Shown here piece after piece: positions 38,600 to 49,714 of a stretch of 49,899 nt of DNA (its first letter is position 1; every line of letters begins with the position of its first letter). The notes below the pieces were generated by a model, which saw nothing but the letters and a program-made list of their open reading frames with translations, had not been told where the DNA came from and did no database searches. The position numbers and the translations under genes were made by a program. The DNA is from Heterotrichella gracilis (lineage: Eukaryota; Sar; Xanthophyceae; Tribonematales; Xanthonemataceae), in contig JAULBX010026308.1 of assembly GCA_032358255.1 (NCBI GenBank), positions 1 to 49,899 of the forward strand, given 5' to 3'.

Positions 38600-41500
38600 A
38601 TGAACCACAACCACTCTCAACGCAAGCACAATCTCACAAAGTTACTATTTCAACGCGAGCTGGGTCAGAAAACGATCTCCCCCACTGGCCTGGACAACAA
38701 CTTGGTGAACCCTGGCCAAGCTTTGGGCCTGTGGGTGGAGGGTGACTTCTTGAAGCGATGTTCAGCAAAGTACTGCGACCTCAACCCCACACCAAGGTCC
38801 ACCATTGCAGCCGCATTCAGTCCCAACGGCCTGCTACTGGCTTCCACCCAGTAAGTGTGCATTTGGGGAGCTGGGGGGTGGTCTGTCACTGACCTAGGTG
38901 GGTACCCTTGTGAGCAGTGCCTGACCCGTGGGCTTTTGTGCTTCAGTGGCGACCATACGGTGAAGATCATATGCTGCAGAACTGGACGTTGTTTGCACGT
39001 GTTCTCTGGGCACAGGCGAACACCCTGGGTGGTAAGCACACCACTTGTGGATGTCACCATCTTGCCCTGTGTTGCTGCGCCCTGACCTTGGAGAGTTGTA
39101 TGCTGATGGTTTGACCTTGCACAGGTTCGGTTTCACCCAACCAACTCCAACATACTGGCCAGTGGGTCTCTGGACCACGAAGTCAGACTGTGGAACATAG
39201 TGACCAAGGAGTGCATGAAGGCGCACAGCTTTGGTAAGCACTTGCTCCTAGTGAGTTCCTGCACCCTTGTTTGGCTGTTGCTTACCCCTGAGGTACTGCG
39301 TCCTCCTGTGCAGGGCGTCCGATCGCGTCCCTTGCCTTTGATGCCCTGGGGGAGACGCTTGCAGTGGCGTCAGGGCACAAGGTGAGTCCTCCATAGTGCT
39401 ACTGCCAACCTGGGTACAAGTCGCTCCTATCATGCCTGCAAGGTTTTGAAATGGAGTGTGTTTGGTGTTGCAGCTGTACGTATGGAAGTATAGCGCAGCG
39501 GACATGCCTGGCGGCAACCCTGCAGTGGTTCTTAAGACCAGGCGCTCCCTCAGAGCTGTGCACTTCCACCCCCATGGCACGCCGTACCTGCTCTCTGCAG
39601 AGGTCAATGACCCCGGCAACCCCAACACTGCACCACAAACTGTGGCACACTCCACACTCCCCCCCCACCAGTTCATGCCCTCCTCTCCTGTCATGCCAGT
39701 TGAGGATACGGTTGCAAAAACGTGGGAGGCAGCGTACGCGGCTGCATCTGCTGCGGCGGCAAATTCCATGGCAGCCTCAAACAGTACGTGCACCCCTCAC
39801 CTCTGCCTGAACTCCATCCGTTCTCGCCTGCCACTGGGCCATGCTATGATAACCCAGCAGTAGGTGTAATGGCTGACTTGGAGTGCTGGCTGTGTAGGTC
39901 CCACCCATGGCAGCAGTGCAGCTCAGCAGATTCTTGGTCTGGGCCAGCGCCCGGCTCCCAGCGGCCAGTTCCTGCACCCTGCACCTGACACAGCCTCGGG
40001 CGCACACCACACCGCGCGCACTGGCCGGCCTGCCCCCATGTTTGCCGACAGAAGGCTCTCAATGGCGCATGGTCTGCCGGCGCAGCATGAAGGAGGACCT
40101 AGGCACCTGCTGCGTTCAAGGCAGGGCTCCGCTGCACACAATCGCCAATCACACTGTTTATGTGGATGCGATGATGCAAAATGCGTGAAATTGCATATGA
40201 CCACATGTAGCTTTCGCACAGACAACGCCCTGTAGCTAGTGCCCCTGGCTGCCGCAGGTCACACGGCGACGCCAGCACCAGCGGGTATGAGCACACCTAC
40301 ACGCCGCACCTACCGCCCCCCATACTGCAGCCCAGCACAGAGGAGTTGGTGGCAGGCCACCAGGGCAGGTCCACTGTGTGGCATGACTGGTGGCAGGCAC
40401 CGCACCTTGCACACCACGGTGCGCCGCTTGCCCAGTGCCATGAGAATGCTGCACCCCCCCATGCCCCACACGCCAACGCATCTGCAGGGTATCGCCAGGA
40501 CCCTCGTGGGTTCATGATTTGTGCATGTCTTGTTGTGGATATGCAATGTTCTTCTGCATTGCCCCTGCTAACATGGTCCTTATGCGCAATGCAGGGCCGC
40601 CACATGAGCTGTTCCCACGCCATGCTGACGGGGTGCACGCCTTTTCCCCGCCCTTTGCCCCTTCAAGCCCCTTGGCAGGGCTCCTGCACCAACCTCACGC
40701 CGCTCCATACCAGCGGCCGGTAACGAGCGGCACCATGGGAGGCAGGCATTGGAGCAGGCTGCAGCGCGTGACCACCATGCCTGCCGCACCCATCACGGAC
40801 GCCGACGAGGCTGCCATGCGCGCCGCGCCCATGCCTGCTACTCATGTCCACACGGTAGCGCCGCTGCCCCCCAGCATGGTCAACATGGGATGGGAGCTGC
40901 CTGCACACCTCATACACAACATGGCCAACCCAGGTGCGATGAATGGTGCAACGTGGGTGAGGCCTGCACTGCATGCTTGGCAACTGAGATGCAGACATGA
41001 TGTGGAATGGCGAGATGCCATGTCCGCCCAGGGTTGCTCCTAGTCACCTTGACCTGGCGACTGATCAGTGCTTTGCACGCATGCTGCAGGTGGCAGGGGA
41101 ACGTTAGGGCCCCAGAACCCTGCTGCCACTGCCGCGGTGGCCGGTGCGCTTGCGGCCTGGAGCGTGCTGGGCCAGGAGCAACCGTGCCGCGTGAAGTTGC
41201 GCCTGTGGCAGTTCAAAGAGGGCAACCTGCACAGACCGCTGGACACGCCGCTCCTCACGGTTCCTGACGCGGTACTGTGCAGTGAGATGGGCGTGCACTT
41301 CTCGCCTTGTGGGCGGTACCTGGCAGCATGTGTGGCGTGCCAGGTGTGGCGCGGGGAGGGGCTGCGTGCAGGGTGTAAAACTGCGTTCATTTTCATGCCC
41401 CTGTTTCAGCCTACAAGCATGTGCACAAGGGGTGCTTCATGCGAATGGACCAACAGCAATTTGCTCCTGCACCAGCATGCGCTGCTGATTTATGTGCGTG

Positions 41501-42403
41501 CGTACGCTGCTGCAGCCCCCACTTGCGCTGGAGATGGCCCAGCTGAGCCTGGCCCCCCCGCTGTCGCCCTCGTACTCCACCTGCCCCAGCGCCAACAACA
41601 TCATGTATGAAGTGCGCATCTACTCGCTGGAGGGCGCCTCGTTTGGGCAGGTATACCCCACAGTGTGCATGGGTGTGAGCATGGCACATGCATCAATGCA
41701 GGCACCCATGGCCATGCCGACACATCTCGCATGTATCTCCATTACCAGAGGTCTTGATGAGACCATTCTCCTAACCCAGCCCACCCCCTTCCTGCAGGTG
41801 CTGCGTGCCCGCCAGATCCGCGCCGCGCACTGCCTAACCTCGCTGCAGTTCTCCCCCACCTCTGAGCACCTGCTGCTGGCATACGGGCGGCGCCACATCT
41901 CGCTGCTGCGCTCGCTGGTGGCGTCCAGTGGCACCATCATCCCTGTGCACACCATACTGGAGCTGTACCGCGTGGCAGACATGGCGTTGGTGAGGGTGAT
42001 GCCCAGTGCAGATGACGAGGTCAATGCGGCATGCTTCCACCCTTTTGAGGTACGCCAATGGGTTGTGAACCCATACCAGGGTTTGGGCTGCAGTCCAGAG
42101 GCGTTGGGTGGATGGTTGCTCATTGGGGGCTGTGCTAATGGGATGCATTCTGGCATGGTATCCTGGCAAGCCCTGCACCCTACTGGCGGGTGGATACTGA
42201 TCTCTCTGCCTGCGTGGTATGTGCAGGGAGGCGGTGTGGCATACGGCACCAAGGAGGGGCGCCTGCGCATCCTGCGCCATGACGGCACGCCTCCCTCATC
42301 TGGGCTGGGTACCGGGCTGGAGGGGTGCATGGTGGAGGACGACCTGCTGGACCCAGAAGCCACCGACAGTGCGGACCTGTCGTCAGATGATGATGACCTT
42401 TGA
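38600..42403 (+). CDS. AMBRA1/DCAF3-like WD40-repeat protein
   Basis: AMBRA1 is a substrate receptor of CUL4-DDB1 ubiquitin ligases in animals, where it controls autophagy and cyclin D; plants have related WD40 proteins. First exons: 38600-38850, 38947-39031, 39125-39233, 39314-39381, 39474-39783. They encode three WD40 repeats: TIAAAFSPNGLLLAST-HGDH, GHRRTPWVVRFHPTNSNILA with LDHEVRLWNI, and PIASLAFDALGETLAVAS. HGDH and GHRRTPW are AMBRA1-family signatures. A long low-complexity middle (about 39900-41000; Pro, His, Met and Gly rich) follows. The C-terminal part has EMGVHFSPCGRYLAACVACQ, YEVRIYSLEGASFGQ, LTSLQFSPTSEHLLLAYGRR and GGGVAYGTKEGRLRILRHDG. It ends in Asp-rich DLSSDDDDL. The WD40 domain is therefore split, as in AMBRA1. 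Middle exon borders are uncertain. Confidence 0.85.
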
Positions 42404-42445
42404 CGTACCATGAGGTGCTGGGGGAGTATCTGGAGGAGCTGCACT

Positions 42446-42450
42446 TGTAA
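42446..42450 (+). terminator. putative TGTAA polyadenylation signal of the AMBRA1-like gene
   Basis: TGTAA occurs 43 bases after the stop codon, a distance consistent with a chlorophyte poly(A) signal. Confidence 0.5.
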
Positions 42451-43368
42451 CCCTGACACAGGCGCCAGCAGCGCAGGGTTCCTGCCCCGAGGAAAGAATT
42501 AGGGTTTGTTTTTTTGTAGTCCTGTTGTTTCAGTCTGTTCTTGTCCCGTTTTCCCCAATTGTTCTTATTGTTTGGTTGTATTGAGCGTTGTCAGGCAACA
42601 AATGTTTTCAATGCCCTGCTGCCCTGCCCGCCTGTTGTCTAGATGATCTTGCAGTCACTCAGGATGGTGACTGCGCAGGCTTTTTTGCTTTGCAGACTGC
42701 AGTGGACACTGGCCGGGTGGTGCCAGTTGTCTGTTGAAGGCACTCTCACATAGTCACCAGTAACGGTGCAGGCTCCATACAGTTGGTGTCGCGTGGTGGT
42801 TCTAGCCTGTAACAGTACCACCGACCATGGTAGCACAGTACACCTGCGCAATCAACCGCCTGAATGCGTGCTAGCCTTGCCCGGCGATCCACCGGCAGTT
42901 CCAACAGCCCTTCAATTGTGTACAACGTGATACTCGCACTACCTTGCTCCCTGGGGAGGGCAACTGGCGCAAGCGCTCAGTTTGACAACATGCATCTGTG
43001 CATAGCGCTGTGCTTGGACGCATGTACAAAGGTGGAACTCTGCGTGCACTGCCTGGCCCAGACCCTGAAGTGGGCAAGCTGCTTCAAGTAAGGGCTTTTG
43101 TGCGCAAGAGTGCAGCGCTGGAGGCCATGAAGGACCAGTACTGCAAGAAGGGATCGTGTGGGGGTGCCATGGCTTCCGGACCAGTGCTTCAAGGAGGGAT
43201 CACATGGGGGGGTGTTACAGGGCTGACGGAGAGAATAACAACAGTCTGTATATTGGGCTCGTTATTGTCCTGATAACTAGGGGGGAATTTGGAAATACGT
43301 CAGCATGACACACACCCCACTCCTGCTGCTGTCCCACATGGCACATGGCACCGTGTTGGGAGACAAGT
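42451..43368. other. unresolved region with candidate exons on both strands
   Basis: Two possible exons face opposite ways. On the minus strand 42844-42950 is flanked by a good acceptor and donor and encodes SITLYTIEGLLELPVDRRAR and more; it could splice in phase into a short end TILSDCKII with a stop near 42640. On the plus strand about 43006-43087, ending at a GTAAGG donor, encodes MYKGGTLRALPGPDPEVGK. I recognise neither family. At most one may be real. A minus-strand TGTAA at 43215-43219 may serve QCR6. Confidence 0.3.
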
Positions 43369-43569
43369 TCACTTGAGCAACGCAAACAGACGCGGTGCTG
43401 CACACTTGTCTATACATTGCCAATAGTCAAAGTACTGCCCGGTACAGTGGGCCTCGCCGGTTTCATCACTCTCTATCCTCTTCGCGCAGGCTTGGTACTC
43501 AAGCAGCTGCTTGATGCATTGCGGCTTGCAGGACTCCTCGAGCTTGACCTTTGAGTCTTCCTCTGACAT
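43369..43569 (-). CDS. QCR6: complex III hinge protein QCR6 (UQCRH)
   Basis: This small subunit of the mitochondrial cytochrome bc1 complex lies on the intermembrane-space side and helps cytochrome c1 and c interact. It is an intronless frame of 66 codons. It shows a twin CX9C pattern, Cys18-Cys28 and Cys42-Cys52, plus Cys14 and Cys56, with the family signatures ESCKPQC, LLEYQACAKRI and HCTGQYFDYWQCIDKC. Twin CX9C proteins are imported and oxidised by the MIA40 pathway, so no cleavable presequence is expected. The N-terminus is short, lacking the long acidic stretch of yeast and animal forms, as in plants. It is divergent from RPN5. Confidence 0.95.
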   Translation of the reverse strand: MSEEDSKVKLEESCKPQCIKQLLEYQACAKRIESDETGEAHCTGQYFDYWQCIDKCAAPRLFALLK

Positions 43570-44151
43570 CTTTGGCGATTCTAGTTGGAAACTCTTGTTG
43601 TGGGTAACCTAGTGGGTTTGCCCTTGTTTGGCAGGCACAGTGATGGAACCCCCCTGCACAAGCCCTTCAAATCACGGGGTGATATAAAGCGAACTCCTTA
43701 TTGAGGTACTTATCCTGTTGCCAAAGGAGATGTGTGGCAAGCTGGAGGGGAATGCACGCTTCAAGTACAGGACCCAACTTGAACCACTCAAGGCCCTACT
43801 GCATGCATCACTGTGAACCCGTTTATCTGATATACCCCCCTGAAGCCCAGGCTGCGAAGAGCGCCACTGAACTTGAGTGATAATACGAACCAGGGCAAAA
43901 GGTCTGCAAACATCTTGCTTGCAAGCATTGCGAAGTGTACTGGTATACATGCTCTGCCCAATCGACTGCACAATCGATGCCACCGAGTGATGCTATACAT
44001 GCATGCTTTCGTTTGAAACGCTCATTGTGACAACCTGCCCAGCATAGTTTGCTGCCTGAATTCTGTTTACAAGTAAACGCCCTTTGATCCACCCACACTT
44101 CCTTATCGTTTTTCGTGCGCATAGCCTTCTGGGCACCCGGTGGACCACAAC
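43570..44151. promoter_or_regulatory. divergent promoter region of QCR6 and RPN5
   Basis: About 580 bases between start codons pointing apart. It holds both promoters and 5' untranslated regions. No gene or specific element was recognised. Confidence 0.4.
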
Positions 44152-46999
44152 ATGGTTCAGGAAGAAGACACCCCGATGGCTGTGGCAGAAGACACTGCAA
44201 AGGACCCTGGTACCAGCACATCAGCAAAGGAAGTGGACTACACAAAGCTTGACAGTGATATTGAAGGGTTCAAGAAGCTTGCAACGCAGGTGGGTGGTTT
44301 TGATGTTGGTTGGCAATTTGCCTTCTTCAATCCTGTGCAATACCCATCACCACCACGTTGCCCACGCAGGGAAAGCTGCTGGAGGCTCTGGATGGGCTGC
44401 TCAACTTGGAGAAACAACAGCGCGTAGCTGAGGATGTTACTGGGAGTAAGAAGTCTTGCACAGCTATTCTGGAAGTCCTGTTTGTGGCCAAGGACTGGAA
44501 GCTGTTGAACGAGTATGTGGTGCTCTTGGCAAAGAGGCGCTCGCAACTGAAGCAGGTGAGACTTGAGCTGCATCGTGCCTGTCACCCTTATCATTCACTC
44601 AACGCATTACAGTTGCACACTGGGGTTATCCATTGCGTCATCGCTTGTCGCGCTTGGCAAGGTGCACACCACGGCAGCACAGCTAACCCTACGCATTAAA
44701 ATTGGATTTTACAACTGCAGGTTGTGCAAGGGTTTGTGAGGCAAGCCATGTCATACATTGACCAAACTCCCGACAAAGACACAAAAATCGAGCTTATCAA
44801 GACACTGCAAAGTGTCACTGAGGGCAAGGTATGCAAGAGCCCCTGCTACAAACTTGGTTTCTGCCTCAATCAAGTTTGTCTCTATTATCCTGATGTTGTG
44901 ATACCGTGTGCACAGATTTACGTGGAGATTGAGCGAGCTCGGTTGACGAAAAGGCTGGCAAAGATCAAAGTGGACGATGGGGATATTCAAGAGGCAGCTG
45001 AAATTCTGCAAGAAGTCCCTGTGGTGAGTTGCTTTGCATACCCTCTGTTCACCAGGACATGCCACCATGTGCCCCTGTGCATATTTTGAATGTATTGGTG
45101 CGATTTGCCAGGAAACTTTTGGAGCCATGGCCAAGACTGAGAAGATCGCTTACATCCTGGAGCAAGTGCGGCTCTGCCTCGACCGCCAGGACTTTGTGCG
45201 GGCCATCATTCTTGCCCGGAAGATTTCGCCGCGTGCCTTTGTGGATGTGAAGGGCAGGGGCCAAATGACGGGCGAAATTGGCATTGAAGGGACTGCCATT
45301 GAGGAACCGGATGAGGTGTGTGCATGCAGGGGTGTGGACGTCATCCACTGCGCCTTCTGAACATGCTCATGACTGCAGCTATGCACATGCACATGCGTGT
45401 TTCCTTGGCATATGGGATGCATATGGTGTGCATGGTGCAAATGGTATGCATATGGTATGGTGCTGCGATGTACCCCTACATGGTGCTGCGATGTACCCCC
45501 TGGGCCCGATCACATGACATGGCCCCTGTGGCTTGCGCTGCCTCAGGGCACCCCCTCCCTGCTTGAGCTGAAGCTTGCGTACTACCACCTCATGATCCGC
45601 TACTACCTGCACAACAACACCTACCTGGAGGTGTGCCGCTGCTACAAGGCCATCTACGAGACGGAGCAGGTGGCGGCGGACCCAGAGCAGTACATTCCGG
45701 TGAGGCTACAGGCATCGAGAGTGCAGGCGGGGCACGCAACTGTCTAGCACCATGATCATTGCTGTGGCTACAACCTGGCAAAGTACATGGCAAGCTGACT
45801 GTTTGCACTGTTTGCCGCAGCGCCTTTGGCCTGACCCACATGATGTGCAGCGCCTTGCAGCAGCAATGCACGCTGGTGCGGTTGCGGTGGTCGTCCTCTA
45901 CCATGCGGCCATCTCACTCTACCCTCCACCGCAGGTGCTGAAGCGTATCTGCTGGTTTGTGGTGCTTGCCGCCACCGACTCCGACCAGGTGACGCTGCTT
46001 ACAGCCACCCTGGCGGACAAGAAGCTGGAGGAGCTGCCCCTGTACAAGGAGCTGCTGCTGGCATTCAGCACAAAGGAGGTGCGCAGGCAGGGCGCTGGGT
46101 TTGATTACCACTGCTGTGGGGTTATCTGCGGTCGCGCTGGCGCTGCTGTGCGCTTGGTGGCGGGGCTGGTGTCACTGTATGATTTAATTTTGGCGCCCAT
46201 GTGCAATTGTCCCAAACGCAGGCAGACAGCAAACCCATCAAGCCAAGATGGCCAAGCGGATTAACCGCGCCACTGCCCAGCCATCACGCCTTTGCACACC
46301 CTTGACCAGGTTTCAACCCTCCCCCTGCAGGTTGTGTGGTGGTCCACGCTGAGCGAGAAGTATGCAGGCGAGATTGCGGCTGAGGCTGAGGTGTTTGGAG
46401 GCGAGCAGGGGCCGGTGCGCCAGAAGGACTTCCGGCTGCGCGTGATTGAGCACAACGTGCTGGTGGTGGCCAAGTACTATGCGCGCATACGCACCACGCG
46501 CCTGGCGGAGCTGCTGGACATGCCGGCGGAGGAGGTAGGGGCAGGGGTGGCCGCAGGAGTGGGGGGTGAGGAGGGTGGGCGCTGGTTGCATGTAAGGCGG
46601 TGGGTGCGCAGAAGGATGGGCGGTCTGTCAGCTACAGCATGCATTTTGCCGCAGTGGCAAATGGCTTGCCTGCCAGTTATAACACCCGCCGTGATGCCAC
46701 ACTGCATGGAACCATCAAAAGCCCAAGACTACTGTTCTTGCATCACGCACCAGGTGAACCTCTGTGCGCAAATCCTGCAGGCGGAGAAGCACGTGGCTGA
46801 CATGGTGGTGTCCGGTGCGCTGACTGCAAAGATTGACCGCCCCTTGGGTGTGGTCCGCTTTGCCGTGCGCCGCGAGGCAGACGAGGTGCTCAACACGTGG
46901 GGGGGCAATATTGCGCGGCTGCTGGAGCTGCTGGAGAAGAGCTGCCAGCAGATTCAGAAGGAGTCGATGGTGCACAAGGTGCCCATTGGTGCAAGCTGA
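44152..46999 (+). CDS. RPN5: 26S proteasome lid subunit RPN5 (PSMD12)
   Basis: A PCI-domain scaffold of the proteasome lid; it contacts the RPN11 deubiquitinase module and the base. Nine exons: 44152-44289, 44370-44555, 44721-44828, 44916-45023, 45112-45315, 45547-45699, 45935-46078, 46331-46534, 46781-46999. They give 487 residues; plant RPN5 is roughly 440. Helical-repeat signatures include [19 protein letters not shown] and [16 protein letters not shown]; the PCI end has [40 protein letters not shown] and [11 protein letters not shown]. Every exon is a multiple of three, so all eight introns are phase 0. A Gly-rich loop ([20 protein letters not shown]) precedes the conserved [20 protein letters not shown]. 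Confidence 0.95.
45457..45499. repeat. short direct repeat in an RPN5 intron
   Basis: ATGGTGCTGCGATGTACCCC occurs twice with a 23-base period. The bases just before (about 45400-45456) are also rich in GCATATGG-type near repeats. Confidence 0.8.
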
Positions 47000-47679
47000 G
47001 GAGGCGCAAGCTAGGGTTGGTGCTAGGGTGCTTGGGCAGTGTAAGGTTGTGGATATGGTGTGGAATGTCAGCATCGAAGAGGATGTGTGGGGGTGTTGGA
47101 TGGGTTGATACGGTTGCACATTAAGGCACAATGGGCCACCTATTGGTGTAGCAGGAGGAACTACAAAATATTGTGTTTTGAACTATGTGCAAACTTTGCC
47201 AGGCTGTCACACCCACCCACCCACCCTGAAAAGGTGCCAAATTTATGTCCTTGGTAAAGGAGGTCCCTAGGGACATGCCATTTCCATTTCTGCACTAAAA
47301 ACCAGCCACTCCGGCATAGGGTAAAAAAGTTACAGACCCCTGTGCCAAAGGAGAATTTATATGGGTTCAATGGAATTTGCCACCTGTCACGACTCGTAGC
47401 CACTGTCATGGCTCGGAGCCATCAAACCTGCAGGTCATCATTGTTGTTACCCATACAAAAGCGTGAGTTACAGAATGGTACAAGACAAATATTTTCTTGA
47501 GGCTAAATTTGCCTGACAATTCTGCTGAGTCATGCAGGAGAAGATCACGAAAGGCAATGGGTAATGTGTTGCAATGCTGACTGCCGTTGACACCTAGTAG
47601 TACTCAGTGTGGCAGTTGATTCAAACCATGGTCGCAAATGCAATATTACAGGCATACCAGCCACTCACAAAAGCCAGAT
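47000..47679. other. RPN5 3' region, no gene recognised
   Basis: A TGTAA at 47040-47044, 41 bases past the RPN5 stop, is a good poly(A) signal candidate. The remaining 600 bases show no conserved peptide or RNA gene. Confidence 0.5.
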
Positions 47680-48440
47680 CAGCAATCAACCTTGCACAAG
47701 CATGCGCCACTCAGTCCTGTGCTGGCATTGTTTGTACCATTTTTGAATGTGTCTAGCCTGCAGGTCCTTAGTAACGAGAGCAGCCCATGCCACAGTGGCC
47801 CTGGGTGCTCCCGTAGACCGCTTCCCAATTAGCTGCCCAAAAACCATACGCTTTGGTACTACTAGTCTATCATCAGCCATACGTCCTAAGTGTAGGGCGG
47901 GAGTCCGTCATTTCAGATGGCTAGTAGCCTCATAATCCCCAGCCTTCCTCCACTGAGGATTGCCCACATCTATCTAACAGTTCCGCATTTGTCATGTACG
48001 CTAACCGCGAAATACCACAAATTGCCCTCAGGCACTGGTTTTGAAAAACCTCAAACCGCGACAGCTGTGCCTGAGTAATTGCCCAACTCTCCGCCCCATA
48101 CAGAAGGGTAGTACACACTATTGCATTGAAAATGTTCATTTTAGTCCGCAGAGAGATGTGTGTCATGCGATATGGCGTGTGCATGCGCCAGTACCTGTGA
48201 GGTGTAAAATTATACATGGGACGGGGGTTCCGTCCACGCAAGCGCCACCAATGTTCATGTATAATTTTACACCTCACAGGTACTGGCGCATGCACACGCC
48301 ATATCACACGACATGTGCTTGTCATACCACAAGCAGCTCCGCAGCCCTGCCAAACGCCGCGCCCGCCCTACTTAGCCGGTGCGCAAACTCAGCGTCCATC
48401 GTATTGTCCTGCGAGATTTAAAACAAATGCAATAGTATTT
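47680..48440 (-). mobile_element. LINE reverse-transcriptase C-terminal relic, interrupted by a foldback
   Basis: Read leftward in broken frames it gives NTMDAEFAHRLSRAGAAFGR (near 48380), ISLRTKMNIFNAIVCTTLLY and GAESWAITQAQLSRFEVFQN (48000-48150), CLRAICG, and then DDRLVVPKRMVFGQLIG...WRMLVQG (47690-47880). These are in the order found at the end of LINE reverse transcriptases. Frameshifts, a missing 5' part and the inserted inverted repeat show it is dead. It is the same family as the relics at 6930 and 49715. Confidence 0.8.
48169..48305. repeat. perfect 50-bp inverted repeat (foldback) with 37-base loop
   Basis: Arm 48169-48218 is exactly complementary to arm 48256-48305; the spacer is 48219-48255. 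It lies inside the LINE relic, between the segment encoding RLSRAGAAFGRAAELLVV and that encoding ISLRTKMN. The sister copy at 6930-7370 has no such insert at the matching place. Confidence 0.95.
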
Positions 48441-48599
48441 AATATCCGTGAAGCAAGTATTCTCCCCAAGTATTCTCCTGAGAAGTGCTTGATTTTATAA
48501 CGGCCACAAAGTTGCCAACATAAAAAACAAAAACAAAAGACCTAAACATATCCCCTTGGTCATTGTGTTGCATCACAGTGTATTGTACATGTGTCGTAA

Positions 48600-48820
48600 T
48601 TATTCAGTGCAGCTTGTGCCCTGTACAGCAGCGACAGCAGCAGCAGCTGTCCTTGTGGTCCTCCCACAATCGTGAACTCCAATGACCCTCAACACACTGC
48701 ATTCCCACCCTCCTTCCCCTCGTAAAGCACACAACCAAGACGCATTTTCCACCAGGATTAGAACACGCCACCCTATCCCGCACCATGCAGTGGCTGCCAC
48801 TGCCCACTCAGCTCATCCTG
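48600..48820 (-). mobile_element. possible tRNA-derived SINE
   Basis: On the minus strand TGAGCTGAGTGG (48804-48815) resembles a Pol III A box and TGTTCTAATCC (48755-48765) matches the B-box consensus GGTTCRANNCC in most positions. Spacing is plausible for a tRNA head. The cloverleaf is not intact, so it is not a functional tRNA gene. A body of about 150 bases follows towards 48600. No second copy was found in the window, which limits confidence. Confidence 0.35.
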
Positions 48821-49178
48821 CCGCCGCCTCCACACGCCCAAGCCCCTGCTCCCACAACTGCTGGACGGGAGCAAGCTGGTTGGTAGCAGCGCCTTGCCTG
48901 TGCAGTCCACTGAGCGCAGGTCCCTGTATGAAGACGCTGTACGTCAGCCAAAGCCAGCACTGTCTGCCGCATGCAACTTGACATCTTCAGTACGCAATTA
49001 CGTTCACCAACAGGCACGCTACGTTTGCAGCAATGCAACTGCCTGTTCTACACCTACAGCCCCTACACATGCACGTAACTGCACATGACCTCTCCAACAA
49101 CGAGCCTGGGAAAGCAAAGGTGACGAAGGTGGCAACGGTGCAGTGCAATGTCGCCGCCATACAGCACACCTACCCCTC
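48821..49178. other. 3' flank of the gene at 49179, no gene recognised
   Basis: No conserved peptide is visible here on either strand. It is presumably the 3' untranslated region of the leftward gene ending at 49179. Confidence 0.35.
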
Positions 49179-49640
49179 TCACTCCACAGTGACATGTATG
49201 GCCACCACTTGCCAGAGCGCGGCGTCCACACGCGCCAGGCGCAGGCTGTCAAGGTCATCGCTCCTCCCGGTGTTGAAGGTCAGACAGATCTTGACAGCCT
49301 TTGCCCTCTCCAACTCCTCCGGAAAGAGCTTGAAAGTCCAGTTCCTCAGGTTGGTGGTGCTGTTGCCTGTCTCCTGCTTGAAGTCGTGCAGGCTCCGCGC
49401 AGCCCCGGCGACCGTCGTGTTGGCCCTTGTGACATCCACCTGCATTTATACCATTGAGGTGGCTATACGACACTTTTGTGGGTGCATATTAAGGGCCGAG
49501 ATCACATAGGGGTTCACAAAACTCACGAAGATTGTGTGCCTCTTCTCCTCCTTCGTCTCCTTCAGCTGCCTCAGCAACTTCTCATCATCACCGTCCTCCC
49601 CCCTGTCCAGAGACGCAAGCTGACTGCCCTTGCAGTGACA
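49179..49640 (-). CDS. 3' end of an unrecognised protein-coding gene
   Basis: Two minus-strand exons are likely. About 49528-49640 encodes ASLDRGEDGDDEKLLRQLKE, then KEEKRHTIF up to a GTGAGT donor. About 49179-49442 begins after a good acceptor (TGCAG) and encodes VDVTRANTTVAGAARSLHDF, LRNWTFKLFPEELERAKAVK and RSDDLDSLRLARVDAALWQV before a stop. The composition, charge pattern and splice signals look coding. I do not recognise the family. The 5' part lies to the right, where a LINE relic begins at about 49715, so it may continue beyond the window. Confidence 0.5.
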
Positions 49641-49714
49641 CCAGCTATGACCATACTGGCTGCGGTGCTGCAGATTGTCTGCAGCGCATTTGAAAGGGTT
49701 TAAACAGGTTTGTA

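Noticed and set aside
48755..48815. Functional tRNA gene
   Set aside because: A- and B-box-like words are present but the acceptor and anticodon stems do not form.
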